A stretch of DNA of 64,000 nucleotides from Methanosarcina mazei S-6 (GCF_000970205.1 NZ_CP009512.1:3286001-3350000), one strand, 5' to 3'. Counted from the stretch's first letter, positions 8,992 through 18,479 are shown. Numbers and translations are program-made. Notes: generated by a model not told the origin, from the sequence alone.

Positions 8992-11124
8992 TTAATACAC
9001 AACTTCCGCAGATGCGATCTTTTCTGCGAGCCTTGAGAGCACTTCGGTTCTCATCCCTTCGACAAACTTGATACTCCCGACAACAAGGTGTCCACCTCCG
9101 TTTACTCCGGCTCCTTTTATGTCTTCACGGAGTTCCCTCACAATCTTTGGGATATTCATGAGCACGCCTTTTGAACGGATGACAGCAAAGTCAGGCCCGT
9201 AACCGATAGTGACAACAGGCTTATCCGGGTACTTTTTGGTGAGCACGTCATGAACTTCACCCGAAGTCTTGCCTGGAGGCGGGAAAGTAAACTTCTGGGC
9301 ATAGTTTTCGACATCTATTACATTCATAATAGCTCCATTAGACAGCTTCTGGGACTTGACATTGAAGAGGCAGGTCTCAAGCTGTTCTTTTATCATGGCG
9401 TTTGCCTGTTCACAGAGCAGAGAGACAAGGTTTTTATGGATGGTATGGTCGCCAAGGTCCAGGATATCGTCAATAAGGCCTTTTCCGCTGCTGAATTTAA
9501 GCCAGAACTGCTCATAATCCAGAGCCAGAGCCATTTCTTTTAACTCCTCAAGGGTATATCGGTCCGAGACAAGAGATATGTATCTTTCAGCCTCAGGAGC
9601 TTCAGAACGGTCTCCAACTGCGGAAACAGCAGGAAGGTGCTTTATCGTATCACTGATATTCGGGTTGATCATACGGGCGACCTCGGCACACAGCATGCCT
9701 GCAGTAACTCCGAAATCTCCTCCTACATGGGCAGGGTTGACATGCCCTATAAGGTACTGGTCAACGATGTCGTCAGGGTGGTGGTGGTCAATCACAAGCA
9801 TGTCGATGCCATAGACATTCGCCTGCCGCATTGCGGGCACGTCTTCTTCAGTGGAGCCGTTGTCTACCTGGATAACAAGAGGCATCTTTTGCCCGTGCCT
9901 GGCATAATCTTCAAGAGCAAAGGAAATGTCTCTTGTCACATCGGCAAGTTCATAAAAAGGAGCTTTTGATGGGGCGCGTTTATAGAAATAATATTCTGCA
10001 TCCGACCCGCCAATTTCTGTAATAAGGGGAAGAATTGCCCGCTCAATGGCGATTGCAGAAGTGATCCCATCCGCATCAGCATGGTGCCTGAGAAGAATAG
10101 GTGTTGAATGAAGGATTGCCTTTTTGATCTCTTTTGCGACATGGAGCATTCTAGGCCTGAGCTTTTCCAGAATTTCGCTTTCGATCAGGAAAGGAATATC
10201 AGCAGGTGCTGCTTTCTCGTCTATTACCTTCTCAACCCTGGTCTTGACAACAGCCTCTTTTTCTCCGGTCAGCAGTTTCATGCTCATGACTTCGATCTGG
10301 ACCTGCTCGTCCCTTGGAGTCACTTCCCCTGTAATCGACACGATCATCCCCACATCGATATGAGGGTAAGAACGCTTCCCTGCGCTTTCAAAAGCGGCAC
10401 ATGGGATAAAGCCACCTTCATCGCTTATGGTGAAGATTGTCGGCCCGCTGGTCTGTTTTACCTGAATAACCTCTCCCTCGATCCTTATGAGCCTGCCTTT
10501 CATACTGGTGTCAATCTGGGAGGAGTCCTTAAGCGGGAGTTCTTTTTCAAGTTCTATGGTCTCGTATTTTGCAAGAGTTTTGGGGATAAGGTCCAGTTTT
10601 CCTCCGGCTTTAATGCTTTTTACAAGAACAATTACAGCATCCCCGACTTCAGGCTGGACTCCGACATTGCTGGAATGCATAAGCCCTCTCACATGAGGAT
10701 TTAAATCCACGAAGACTCCAAAAGAAGCAATACTGCTCACTATGCCGTGATACAATTTGCCTGCTTCAACATCTTTAAGGTCACAGGACTCGTCCAGAGC
10801 ATATACATGCTGGGAACGTGCACATGTACTGCAAATTTCGTCTTCTGCATCCTCCGGGTTATGAATCCTTGCTCCACAAACCTTGCAGGTATAGATTTTT
10901 CCAAGCCCTTCACAGGCTTCACAGGGTCTGGTAATTTCGATACTTCCCTTGCCTTTGCATTTTTCACATACTGCGCCATTTTTCAAAAAACTGTCAATAT
11001 CTTTTTCTGAAATTTTCATGAAATCAACTGATTTTGACTTGCCTTTCCCCTTACAAAGAGGGCAGACCTCAGTTGAGATAACTTCGTAGCCACGCCCGTG
11101 GCAGTCTGGACATTCTTTACTCAT
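8992..11124 (-). CDS. Archaeal RecJ-like DHH phosphoesterase with DnaJ-type zinc finger
   Basis: A 710-residue protein of the archaea-specific RecJ-like class (COG1107). Domains in order: a DnaJ-type zinc finger with repeated CxxCxGxG units (residues 1-100), an S1-like RNA-binding fold (about 120-175, SIASFGVFVDLNPHVRG), an OB-fold (about 210-290), and a DHH/DHHA1 nuclease domain (about 330-700) with RHHADADG, QVDNGS, VIDHHHPDD and GVNGGGHLVVGS. It probably degrades single-stranded DNA or RNA from one end, in repair or RNA turnover. The ATG at 11124 has GGTG about nine bases upstream; the in-frame GTG at 11136 is less likely. Confidence 0.9.
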   Translation of the reverse strand: MSKECPDCHGRGYEVISTEVCPLCKGKGKSKSVDFMKISEKDIDSFLKNGAVCEKCKGKGSIEITRPCEACEGLGKIYTCKVCGARIHNPEDAEDEICSTCARSQHVYALDESCDLKDVEAGKLYHGIVSSIASFGVFVDLNPHVRGLMHSSNVGVQPEVGDAVIVLVKSIKAGGKLDLIPKTLAKYETIELEKELPLKDSSQIDTSMKGRLIRIEGEVIQVKQTSGPTIFTISDEGGFIPCAAFESAGKRSYPHIDVGMIVSITGEVTPRDEQVQIEVMSMKLLTGEKEAVVKTRVEKVIDEKAAPADIPFLIESEILEKLRPRMLHVAKEIKKAILHSTPILLRHHADADGITSAIAIERAILPLITEIGGSDAEYYFYKRAPSKAPFYELADVTRDISFALEDYARHGQKMPLVIQVDNGSTEEDVPAMRQANVYGIDMLVIDHHHPDDIVDQYLIGHVNPAHVGGDFGVTAGMLCAEVARMINPNISDTIKHLPAVSAVGDRSEAPEAERYISLVSDRYTLEELKEMALALDYEQFWLKFSSGKGLIDDILDLGDHTIHKNLVSLLCEQANAMIKEQLETCLFNVKSQKLSNGAIMNVIDVENYAQKFTFPPPGKTSGEVHDVLTKKYPDKPVVTIGYGPDFAVIRSKGVLMNIPKIVRELREDIKGAGVNGGGHLVVGSIKFVEGMRTEVLSRLAEKIASAEVVY

Positions 11125-11681
11125 TAATATCAACACCAGTGGTCCTTCCGAACCTGCGTTTTCTTAATTTTACACTTATTTGGAATTCAAATCCTGCCTG
11201 AATTCCATGTACTCATTATATTCTGTGCCGACCCTCAGCCTCTGGTAACTGTAAGGTCTTCCCCCGGTCCGAAATTAGCGCCTGCAGATTCATTCTCAGT
11301 CCGAATATGTCCTGTATTTCAGATCAATATCTTGTATATGCAAGATATAAGTATTTGTTATCGTTCTATTCTGTATAGCTTATACAGATACCCAGAACTT
11401 ACAGGCTTTTGAGGTTGTTTCTGTCACTTTAAGGTGAATTACATAATTAAAGACAGTGACTTCACTCTTAAAGACAATGACTTCACTCCATTGAAAATAG
11501 GAACGAAATCTGGTGTGAGGACTTATATAGCTTCACAGATATTTTAGGTAGACGACAGAATGTAAAATTTTTAACCTAGAACTGTTTATTTTATGTAAAT
11601 TTTCATAAATTTCTCAAACGAAGAACACTTAACTATTATTAAGTTCAATCTTAAGATTAATGGATAGGAGGGAATAAAACT
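11125..11681. promoter_or_regulatory. Spacer with paired repeats and the slipin promoter
   Basis: The spacer holds two adjacent 21-base near-copies (11449-11469 and 11470-11490), each containing GACTTCACTC. The first contains the palindrome AGTGA-CT-TCACT. A TATA-like CTTATATAG follows at 11522-11530, so the repeats lie just upstream of a likely promoter for the slipin-nfeD pair. The rest shows no gene. The repeats could bind a regulator, but no known operator is recognised. Confidence 0.4.
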
Positions 11682-12464
11682 ATGGTTGATTTCATTGGTG
11701 AATTAACGCTTCCTGTATTAATAGTTGTAATATTAATACTCTCACAATCCATAAAAATGGTTAATGAGTACGAACGCGTTGTCATATTCAGGCTTGGCCG
11801 CCTTAGTGGGGTAAAAGGACCGGGTATATTTTTAATCATTCCTATTATTGATAAAGCCATAAAAATTGACCTTAGAGTCATTGCGATTGATGTTCCCAAA
11901 CAGGCAGTCATCACAAGGGATAATGTTACAGTTGAAGTGGATGCGGTTGTCTATTATAAAGTAGTCGAGCCAGGGGCTGCAATTACCCAGGTCGAAAACT
12001 ACATGTTTGCAACTTCAACTCTTTCCCAGACCACTCTCAGGGACGTGCTGGGCCAGATGGAGCTCGATGAGCTGCTATCGGAAAGGGAAAATATCAACAA
12101 ACAGATTCAGGAACTGCTGGATGCTTACACTGACCCCTGGGGGATCAAGGTTACAGGTGTGACTATCCGGGACGTATCCCTGCCTGAAACAATGAAAAGG
12201 GCAATTGCAAAACAGGCTGAAGCCGAAAGGGAAAAACGTGCAAGGATCATCCTTGCAGAAGGAGAGTTCCAGGCTGCAGAAAGAATGAAAGATGCTGCAA
12301 CCCTTTACCAGGGAGTTCCAACTGCTATCAAGTTAAGAGAACTTCAGACGCTTGCTGAGATTGCCAGGGAGAAAAACCTCATTGTGGTTACAGAATCCAA
12401 GTCCCCTGACACCGGAAACATAGCCGCCCTTTCTAAGGCTATATCCGAAAAGAAAGAACTGTAA
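11682..12464 (+). CDS. Slipin / stomatin-like SPFH-domain membrane protein
   Basis: A 260-residue SPFH (band 7) protein. One N-terminal membrane segment (residues 8-25) is followed by the SPFH signature VNEYERVVIFRLGRLSGVKGPG and the coiled-coil C-terminal part rich in A, E and R (EAEREKRARIILAEGEFQAAERM). Slipins form ring-shaped membrane scaffolds and are cut by the partner NfeD protease in archaea. The ATG follows GGAGGG at a spacing of ten. The nfeD-type gene begins 60 bases downstream, so the two form the usual pair. Confidence 0.93.
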   Translation: MVDFIGELTLPVLIVVILILSQSIKMVNEYERVVIFRLGRLSGVKGPGIFLIIPIIDKAIKIDLRVIAIDVPKQAVITRDNVTVEVDAVVYYKVVEPGAAITQVENYMFATSTLSQTTLRDVLGQMELDELLSERENINKQIQELLDAYTDPWGIKVTGVTIRDVSLPETMKRAIAKQAEAEREKRARIILAEGEFQAAERMKDAATLYQGVPTAIKLRELQTLAEIAREKNLIVVTESKSPDTGNIAALSKAISEKKEL

Positions 12465-12524
12465 AAATGTATTAAAATTGAAAAAAATTATAAAGGATTG
12501 TAAAGGCTAGAAAGGACCAGAATT

Positions 12525-13829
12525 ATGAAAATGAAAAAGGCCTTCCATCCTCTCTTTATTTTATTTTTTTGCATCACTCTCACAGCTTCTTTTATGCTTT
12601 CTGCAGAGGGAGCAACTGAAAACAGAGTGCTTGTGCTTGAAATAGCCGAATCTATTACTCCAGCATCCGATAATTTAATAGCTGACGCAATAGAAATAGC
12701 TGAAAACGGGAACTATGAGGCTTTCGTGATTACTCTGGATACTCCGGGCGGAGGGCTGGAAGAGACCCAGATAATCATAAAAGCAATTGAGAATACGACA
12801 GTTCCTGTTATCGGGTTTGTGCCGGAGAGCGGAAAAGCCTGGTCTGCAGGAACCCTCATCCTTATGGGGACCGATATTGCTGCAATGGCTCCCTATACAG
12901 TAATAGGATCAGCACAGCCAGTGAAGATGTCTGCAGAGGGGACAGTGCCTGTAGAAGACGATAAAATCATAAATGCCCTCGTTAAATTCTCTGTTGAAAC
13001 CGCGAGAAAACACGGGAGAAATGAAACTTTTGCAGAAGAAGTGATTACCAAAAACCGGAACCTGAACGATGAAGAAGCCCTGGAATATGGGGTAATCGAG
13101 TACAGAGCTTCTTCTATTCCTGACCTCATGGCTCAGGTAGATGGAGAAAATGTAAAAGGCAGGAATCTGCAAACTGCAAATGCAGAGATTGAAACCTACG
13201 AACCTCCCTTTCATCTACTCTTTCTGAAGATTATTTCAAACCCTATCCTTTCTTCCCTTCTGCTGACAATAGGGCTTTATGGGATTATCTTCGGGATCTC
13301 AAACCCGGGTGCCGGAGCAGAAATTTTGGGGATTATTGCTATCGTTCTCGGGCTGATAGGTACAGGGTTTGATATCAATATAGCAGCGTTTTTCCTTATC
13401 CTTGTAGGGGCAGGGCTCCTTATTTTAGAACTTAATTCTCCGGGATTTGGAATTTTCGGGCTTGCAGGGCTTATCAGCCTGGTAATAGGCAGCCTCTTCC
13501 TCGTGCCTCTGGGGGAAAAGAATATCTATACACCTGAGTTCACAAGATTGCTGGTTCTGGCAATTGTTACTCCAACAGTCGTTATTGGGCTGTTTCTGGT
13601 ATATGCAGTATACAAAGTGGCGGAGATCAGGAAAAAGAAACCTGTTATTGGAACTATAATAGGAGATACTGCCCGGACAATAGACGCAGTAAGCCCTGAG
13701 AAAGCCGGATTTGTCCGGTATAAGGGAGAGTACTGGAAAGCCAGGTCAGAAGAAGAGATAGAAGTTGATCAGGAAGTGGAAATTATTGGAAAAGAAAGGG
13801 AAGTGCTGGTAGTAAAAAGAAAAGTATAA
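12525..13829 (+). CDS. NfeD-family membrane serine protease
   Basis: A 434-residue ClpP-class membrane protease (NfeD/1510-N type). An N-terminal signal segment (residues 5-28) precedes the protease domain (about 33-235) with LDTPGGGLEETQ and the catalytic-serine region KAWSAGTLILMGTD. Four to five membrane segments follow (about 245-370), then a C-terminal OB-like NfeD domain. The Pyrococcus homologue cuts the C-terminus of the neighbouring stomatin, and the upstream slipin supports the same partnership here. The ATG has AGGA ahead of it. Confidence 0.92.
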   Translation: MKMKKAFHPLFILFFCITLTASFMLSAEGATENRVLVLEIAESITPASDNLIADAIEIAENGNYEAFVITLDTPGGGLEETQIIIKAIENTTVPVIGFVPESGKAWSAGTLILMGTDIAAMAPYTVIGSAQPVKMSAEGTVPVEDDKIINALVKFSVETARKHGRNETFAEEVITKNRNLNDEEALEYGVIEYRASSIPDLMAQVDGENVKGRNLQTANAEIETYEPPFHLLFLKIISNPILSSLLLTIGLYGIIFGISNPGAGAEILGIIAIVLGLIGTGFDINIAAFFLILVGAGLLILELNSPGFGIFGLAGLISLVIGSLFLVPLGEKNIYTPEFTRLLVLAIVTPTVVIGLFLVYAVYKVAEIRKKKPVIGTIIGDTARTIDAVSPEKAGFVRYKGEYWKARSEEEIEVDQEVEIIGKEREVLVVKRKV

Positions 13830-13884
13830 ACCTCCCTTTCTCTTCTGCTTTTCTTTATACAGAGTTGTGTTTCCTTATTTCAGC

Positions 13885-15219
13885 TTAATCTTTTCTCTTG
13901 TTCTTTATTTTCTCAAGAACCCTGTATTTTTTATTTATAGCCTCCTCAGCTGCCCTGTCAATTGCATCCCTCATTTCTTCAAAGTCTCTCGGATTCTCTT
14001 CCCCGTGAACCTTTTTAACAGGAGTATAGGCTGACTCCCTGAACCTGGGTGCAAAGTCCCGGACTTCTCCATTAACAATAATTTCAGCCCCGCTTCCTTC
14101 TTCAACATGGCCTATGATGTCAATCTCAACCCCGGCAGCGCGAACTGTTTCAAGAATTTCACCGGCATATTCCGGAGGGGCAATGACCAGCAGGGCATCA
14201 AGAGAAACACCAAGATAATCGATTTTAAGAAGCTCAAGCATGGAGAGCACCTTGGGGTCTACAAGAGCCCGCATTTTTTCTTCTTCAAAGACCATTTTTA
14301 CACCTGCGGTCTTTGAGATCTCTCTGGCATCCCCACGAATTCCTCCATTGGTAACATCGGTCATGGAGTGGACTTTTTTATACAGGCCGGACTGCAGAAG
14401 GGCTTCACAGGCTTCAAGAAAACGGATGTTTATGGTCTCTTCCACGACGTCATGCATATCGTAATAAAGTGCAGTTGTAGAAATCGTTCCTCCTCCTGCG
14501 CCTTCAGTCATAAGGATGAGGTCTCCCGGCCTTGTCCTGTTTCGTGAGGTAAGGGAGGAAGTAACACCAACCGCTCCGACGCCTCCTGTCATTCTTTCTC
14601 CTATGACCATATCCCCGCCTATACGGAGAGTGCTCCCGGTAATAAGAGGAATTCCGGTAAGTTCCGAGACCGTGGTTATCCCTGCAATATGATCAAATAT
14701 TTTTGCAACGTCCCCATCGTCTGCAACGTGGATGTCTGAAAGCATTGCAAGGGGACGTGCTCCCATTGAATATACATCACGCAGGGCTGCTCTGGCTACA
14801 TGAAAACCTGATAGGAAAGGGAAGTCACTCAGGCGGGAATGTATGCCATCAATTGTAACCACAAGGTATTCATCCCCTATTTTCACAACGCCGGAATCAT
14901 CAAGCTGGGAACTATCAACCACCGCACCCGTGTTGCCTATAACCTCTCCAAGCTTGGAATGAACGTAAAAGTCCCCTGTGCCTCTTGAGCCCACACCGAA
15001 CTCCCCCATAGCAACTCCTGAAATAGTGGGGCTTAATACATCTCCTTTGGTATGAAGAGTGGCTTTTGCTTCGCAGATAACTGCAGCTGCAATCTCATGA
15101 GCCCTTTTTGAGCTTATGCTTTTGATTTCAAGTATTCTTGAAGCAAGCTGTTCTTCAAGTCCGGTTTCATTTGAAGGGTCTTTTTTAAGAGCCCGTTTTG
15201 CATAGCCTTCTATATCCAT
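13885..15219 (-). CDS. AIR synthase-related (PurM/HypE-like) protein
   Basis: A 444-residue protein of the PurM/SelD/HypE/ThiL ATP-binding superfamily. After an N-terminal helical extension of about 85 residues comes the PurM-like N-domain, with a glycine-rich start (GVAMGEFGVGSRGTGDF), a nucleotide/metal motif VVTIDGIHSRLSDFPFL, and GSTLRIGGDMVIGERMTGG. The C-domain has MTDVTNGGIRGDAREIS. Proteins of this archaeal group are uncharacterised; an ATP-dependent step in cofactor or purine metabolism is plausible. I chose ATG 15219 because GAGAGG lies nine bases ahead of it and abuts the alternative ATG at 15228. It is convergent with nfeD. Confidence 0.82.
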   Translation of the reverse strand: MDIEGYAKRALKKDPSNETGLEEQLASRILEIKSISSKRAHEIAAAVICEAKATLHTKGDVLSPTISGVAMGEFGVGSRGTGDFYVHSKLGEVIGNTGAVVDSSQLDDSGVVKIGDEYLVVTIDGIHSRLSDFPFLSGFHVARAALRDVYSMGARPLAMLSDIHVADDGDVAKIFDHIAGITTVSELTGIPLITGSTLRIGGDMVIGERMTGGVGAVGVTSSLTSRNRTRPGDLILMTEGAGGGTISTTALYYDMHDVVEETINIRFLEACEALLQSGLYKKVHSMTDVTNGGIRGDAREISKTAGVKMVFEEEKMRALVDPKVLSMLELLKIDYLGVSLDALLVIAPPEYAGEILETVRAAGVEIDIIGHVEEGSGAEIIVNGEVRDFAPRFRESAYTPVKKVHGEENPRDFEEMRDAIDRAAEEAINKKYRVLEKIKNKRKD

Positions 15220-15310
15220 AACAACCATCCTCTCGCAGATACTGTCTCTGCTTTACAGGGAGCAGGACAGGATAATTTGGAATTAAAGTATCGGTTTTCT
15301 GTTTAATTTC

Positions 15311-15370
15311 AATTGAATCCTGATCAGTTATAATTGAATCCTGATCAGTTATAATTGAATCCTGATCAAT
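15311..15370. repeat. Three tandem 21-base repeats containing TGATCA
   Basis: Copies lie at 15311-15331, 15332-15352 and 15353-15370 (the last shortened). Each contains ATTGAATCC followed by the palindrome TGATCA. They lie between the AIR-synthase-like gene and hisH, about 90 bases upstream of the former's start codon. They could be operator copies for that gene or a simple expansion. Confidence 0.7.
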
Positions 15371-15469
15371 ACAAAATGCCCAAAACCCAGACATAAAAGT
15401 TTAAAAAATGATAAATAAATGTTCAGCCGCAAAGACAAAGCAAGCCAGTAGATTTATAGTTTAAAATAT

Positions 15470-16078
15470 TCAGCACATTTCAACGAAGTTTCTCAAAATC
15501 TTTAATCCGGTGGCTCCGCTTTTTTCAGGGTGGAACTGAGTGCCCATAACATTTCCTTTTGAGTTTACAACTGAAGCCGCATATTCAAGCCCATATTCGC
15601 ATGATGCAAGGGTGTTTTCTGCAGACGTATCCACATAGTACGAGTGTACGAAATATACAAAAGAACCGTCGGGAATACCTTTAAACAGAGGGTGGTCCTG
15701 TTTGACCCTTATGTTATTCCAGCCCATTTGAGGAACTTTCAGTTCAGACTTCGGGAATCGAAGCACCCTGCCCTGAATGAGGTCAAGCCCGTCTGTCAGC
15801 CTGCCTTCTTCGGAAGAGCTCATCAAAACCTGCTGCCCCAGGCATATTCCAAGCATTGGCTTTCCCGATTCTGCAAATTCGGCTATGGTCTTTTTGAGAG
15901 GGACCAGACACTTCATTGCATCTATAAAAGCACCGACTCCTGGGAGAATAATACCATCTGCTGCCAGGATCTCTTCAGGATTCCCGGAGATTGCGGGACT
16001 TGCTCCAGCGTGTTCAAGCCCTTTTTGAACACTTCTGAGATTTCCAAGCCCGTAATCGATAATCACGATTCTTTTCAT
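15470..16078 (-). CDS. hisH: Imidazole glycerol phosphate synthase, glutaminase subunit HisH
   Basis: A 202-residue class I glutamine amidotransferase. Motifs are the N-terminal VIIDYGLGNLRSVQKGL, the nucleophile elbow GICLGQQVL with the active cysteine, and the catalytic HPEKSG near the C-terminus. HisH supplies ammonia to HisF in histidine biosynthesis. The ATG at 16078 gives the family start; an upstream in-frame TTG (16093) adds five unlikely residues. The other his gene seen, hisI at 25.7 kb, is separate, so histidine genes are scattered as usual in methanogens. Confidence 0.95.
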   Translation of the reverse strand: MKRIVIIDYGLGNLRSVQKGLEHAGASPAISGNPEEILAADGIILPGVGAFIDAMKCLVPLKKTIAEFAESGKPMLGICLGQQVLMSSSEEGRLTDGLDLIQGRVLRFPKSELKVPQMGWNNIRVKQDHPLFKGIPDGSFVYFVHSYYVDTSAENTLASCEYGLEYAASVVNSKGNVMGTQFHPEKSGATGLKILRNFVEMC

Positions 16079-16211
16079 AGCTCTAACAAACAAAGTTAAG
16101 ATAGATTAAGCTTACGAACAAAGAATTTTAGAAAGGCAAGAAAAATCAGGAAATAAGAATCAAAGAAAAATAGAAAATATACCTGAAAAATATAAAAGTA
16201 AACATTTCAGG

Positions 16212-16427
16212 TCAGTATCTATCTGCAGAAATGTTACAGGTCCTTTTCTCCTGTTCAAAAATCACCTTGTACTTGCCGCAGCGAACGCATTTATAACGTT
16301 TTTCGAGCGCAGTTGGCAAACAGCAGAGCGCTCCGCTTTTTCGTTTCCAGTCGTGCAGTCCTAGAAGACATAAAAAATTTTGTCTATGGTCCGATTCACT
16401 TGGCTCATCAGAACATTCTTGAGTCAA
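16212..16427 (-). CDS. Small zinc-ribbon-like protein
   Basis: A 71-residue protein with FLCLLGLHDWKR followed by YKCVRCGKYK, the arrangement of small DUF1660-type (phage/archaeal) proteins where C...H and C-x2-C could bind zinc. No ATG is available; TTG at 16427 is preceded by an AGAGG-like site. A TATA-like run (AGTATATACTTATATAG) lies 75-90 bases upstream. The lack of ATG and the position at the edge of an accessory island leave open that it is a remnant. Confidence 0.5.
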   Translation of the reverse strand: MTQECSDEPSESDHRQNFLCLLGLHDWKRKSGALCCLPTALEKRYKCVRCGKYKVIFEQEKRTCNISADRY

Positions 16428-16566
16428 AAACCTCTTTCCCTCGCTAGATTCAGTAAGGTTGTTTTGCAGTATTAAGGAGTTTTATGCATAAAAGTGCTAT
16501 ATAAGTATATACTTATTAAGGACAAGGATAACCAGATTTCCCATTAAAAAAAGATTTTTGCCTTCG

Positions 16567-16719
16567 TATCGAAAAGTGATAAATAGAAAGATTGAATATT
16601 GATAAAATATTCCAAAAATAGAAAGTTCTCAGAATTAAAGTGAGGGGGGAAATAATGGGAATTCAACTATTCAGACATAATGAAAAAGCAATGGAATTAC
16701 CAATTAACATCGTTGTGAT
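16567..16719. repeat. Direct repeat, left copy (promoter plus gene start)
   Basis: These 153 bases match 20065-20217 at the same spacing throughout, with about 13 differences counted by eye. Only one difference lies after the start codon. The repeat includes the ribosome-binding site GAGGGGGGAAATA and the first 21-22 codons of the surface-protein gene. Identity stops abruptly at 16719. Confidence 0.85.
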
Positions 16720-16738
16720 ACATTGCAAAATCCTATAA
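16655..16738 (+). pseudogene. Truncated 5' copy of the 20153 surface-protein gene
   Basis: ATG at 16655 begins MGIQLFRHNEKAMELPINIV, identical to the start of the intact gene at 20153, but the frame leaves the homology after codon 21 and stops at 16738. The membrane segment and exported domain are missing. The ribosome-binding site is intact, so a 27-residue peptide could still be made. The break marks the left edge of the AT-rich island. Confidence 0.8.
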
Positions 16739-16895
16739 GAATTACGAATTGAAGAATTCTTATCGAAAACTTGCCGTTATTTTAGTATACGCACCAAAAG
16801 ACTATAAATATTACTGTGTAGCAAACTTAAAAATTCTTGGGGGAAAGTTAGTTACTCCTAAAAACCACAGATGGTTTACGCAAATAACTGACAAA

Positions 16896-18416
16896 TTAAT
16901 TATTTGCAGATACTTTTTTAAAAATTTTAGTTATCAATAAAACTAGTAACAGTAAAAGTATAATGAAAAAAATATGGCTAGTTAGTATTTCCCATCCTAA
17001 AGAGAAAAGATAAAAAATCATAACTATTGATGCTAAAATCCATCCAAGTGAGTAACTCGGTTTTTCTACAAGATATTTTATGTTACTACACTTGTACAGT
17101 ATATGCATCCCGAAAAAACCCAATACATACATATATAAAAATATAGATGTAAACAAACTTGACCAATAAAATATTCCTACCCAGGCAATTTGTCCTTTAA
17201 AAAGTATTGCGTCTAAAAAATATTTGAGATCCCCGTTTAATATTGGAACTATAAGGTAAATAAGACTCGATACTAAAAAATCCAAAAATAAAAATAAAAC
17301 TAGTTTACCTGGAGTTCCTGAGATTACTTTGCTTAACATATAACGAGTCTCCAGTATACTTAAAGAATCAGAAAGTATGTTTAAGAAAATAAATGGAAGG
17401 AATTCCACAAAAAATTTATTCCCCTCCATTATAAAAGGGGTAACTAAATCTATATTAAGTGCAGCGACTAAAGCGATTGCAACAATCGAATTTAACATTA
17501 CAATTAAAGGAGATATATCAAAAAGTGATCTATGCTTCTCAATGAATAACAAAAATAGATAAACATATACAGAAGGAATAAAAAACATAACACCCACAAA
17601 AAGACTCATTAAAATAAATAAACTATAATAATGTAAGCTATCCATATGGAAAAAACCTAGATCCGGAAAACCACTTTCTTGCATACTTTCTTGCATTGCT
17701 TGTGTATTCATTCCGAATCTAACGATTATGGCCATCAACATCATAGACGTAATTGTGAAAATTGCCACACATGTGCTCACAAAAAAGCATTTTGGTACAG
17801 AACCCCGCGAGAACTTGTTTTCAGCATACGGTTCATTAATTATTTTTCTTATATGTCTAGCCAAAAGCATCAAATCATATAAATAATTGAGAACAGGAAT
17901 ATCGCGAACTTTGTTTTCGCCATATGAACTAAATATTATTTTCCTTTCTTTTTTGATAATAAGTACTAACTGATCAAACAAATAATTATAACCAGGAATA
18001 CTAATAGCAAATGGTCCAACAAACAATATAGAAATAATCAAATAACTAGGAACAAAAAAAGTACTCATAGAAAGTATGATTGGTGTAAAAACAAGCCCAT
18101 TTTCGGAAACCGGATAAGAGAAATATGCTAAACGTCCAATTGCGATAAAAAATAACAAAATCCCCCAACAAATAAAGATAACGACCCAAAGCCAGTAAGA
18201 AATTAATGGATGTTTGAATCTATTTACAAAAACATAGTCAAACGATTTAACAAATACATCACAAATTTCTTTTATATAATAATGATTGAAACTCCTACTT
18301 CTTTCAAGTAACCTCTTCATACTTGTATTCACAGGATTATACTCTTTATCTAAATATCCGCCAAATGCTATACACAGGCCAGCAAGAGCAACACAGGCTT
18401 TAAAATCAAGTGTCAT
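16896..18416 (-). CDS. Polytopic membrane protein of unknown family
   Basis: A 506-residue, very hydrophobic protein with about ten to twelve predicted membrane segments in two clusters. Between them (about residues 150-200) is a charged loop with two similar motifs: YNYLFDQLVLIIKKERKIIF with SYGENK, and LNYLYDLMLLARHIRKIINE with PYAENK. This suggests an internal repeat. I do not recognise a transporter or enzyme signature. Base composition is markedly AT-rich compared with core genes nearby, and codon use differs (many ATA, TTA, AAT), which points to horizontal acquisition. A TATA-like TTTATATAG lies about 30 bases before the ATG. Confidence 0.65.
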   Translation of the reverse strand: MTLDFKACVALAGLCIAFGGYLDKEYNPVNTSMKRLLERSRSFNHYYIKEICDVFVKSFDYVFVNRFKHPLISYWLWVVIFICWGILLFFIAIGRLAYFSYPVSENGLVFTPIILSMSTFFVPSYLIISILFVGPFAISIPGYNYLFDQLVLIIKKERKIIFSSYGENKVRDIPVLNYLYDLMLLARHIRKIINEPYAENKFSRGSVPKCFFVSTCVAIFTITSMMLMAIIVRFGMNTQAMQESMQESGFPDLGFFHMDSLHYYSLFILMSLFVGVMFFIPSVYVYLFLLFIEKHRSLFDISPLIVMLNSIVAIALVAALNIDLVTPFIMEGNKFFVEFLPFIFLNILSDSLSILETRYMLSKVISGTPGKLVLFLFLDFLVSSLIYLIVPILNGDLKYFLDAILFKGQIAWVGIFYWSSLFTSIFLYMYVLGFFGMHILYKCSNIKYLVEKPSYSLGWILASIVMIFYLFSLGWEILTSHIFFIILLLLLVLLITKIFKKVSANN

Positions 18417-18479
18417 ATTTACTAAGTAAGGCTCAACTGCACTCTATATAAACTTATTTTTTAGTTAAATTAAGTACTT

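Noticed and set aside
15311-15370. CRISPR-like array
   Set aside because: The units are directly adjacent without spacers and there are only three copies; no cas genes are present.
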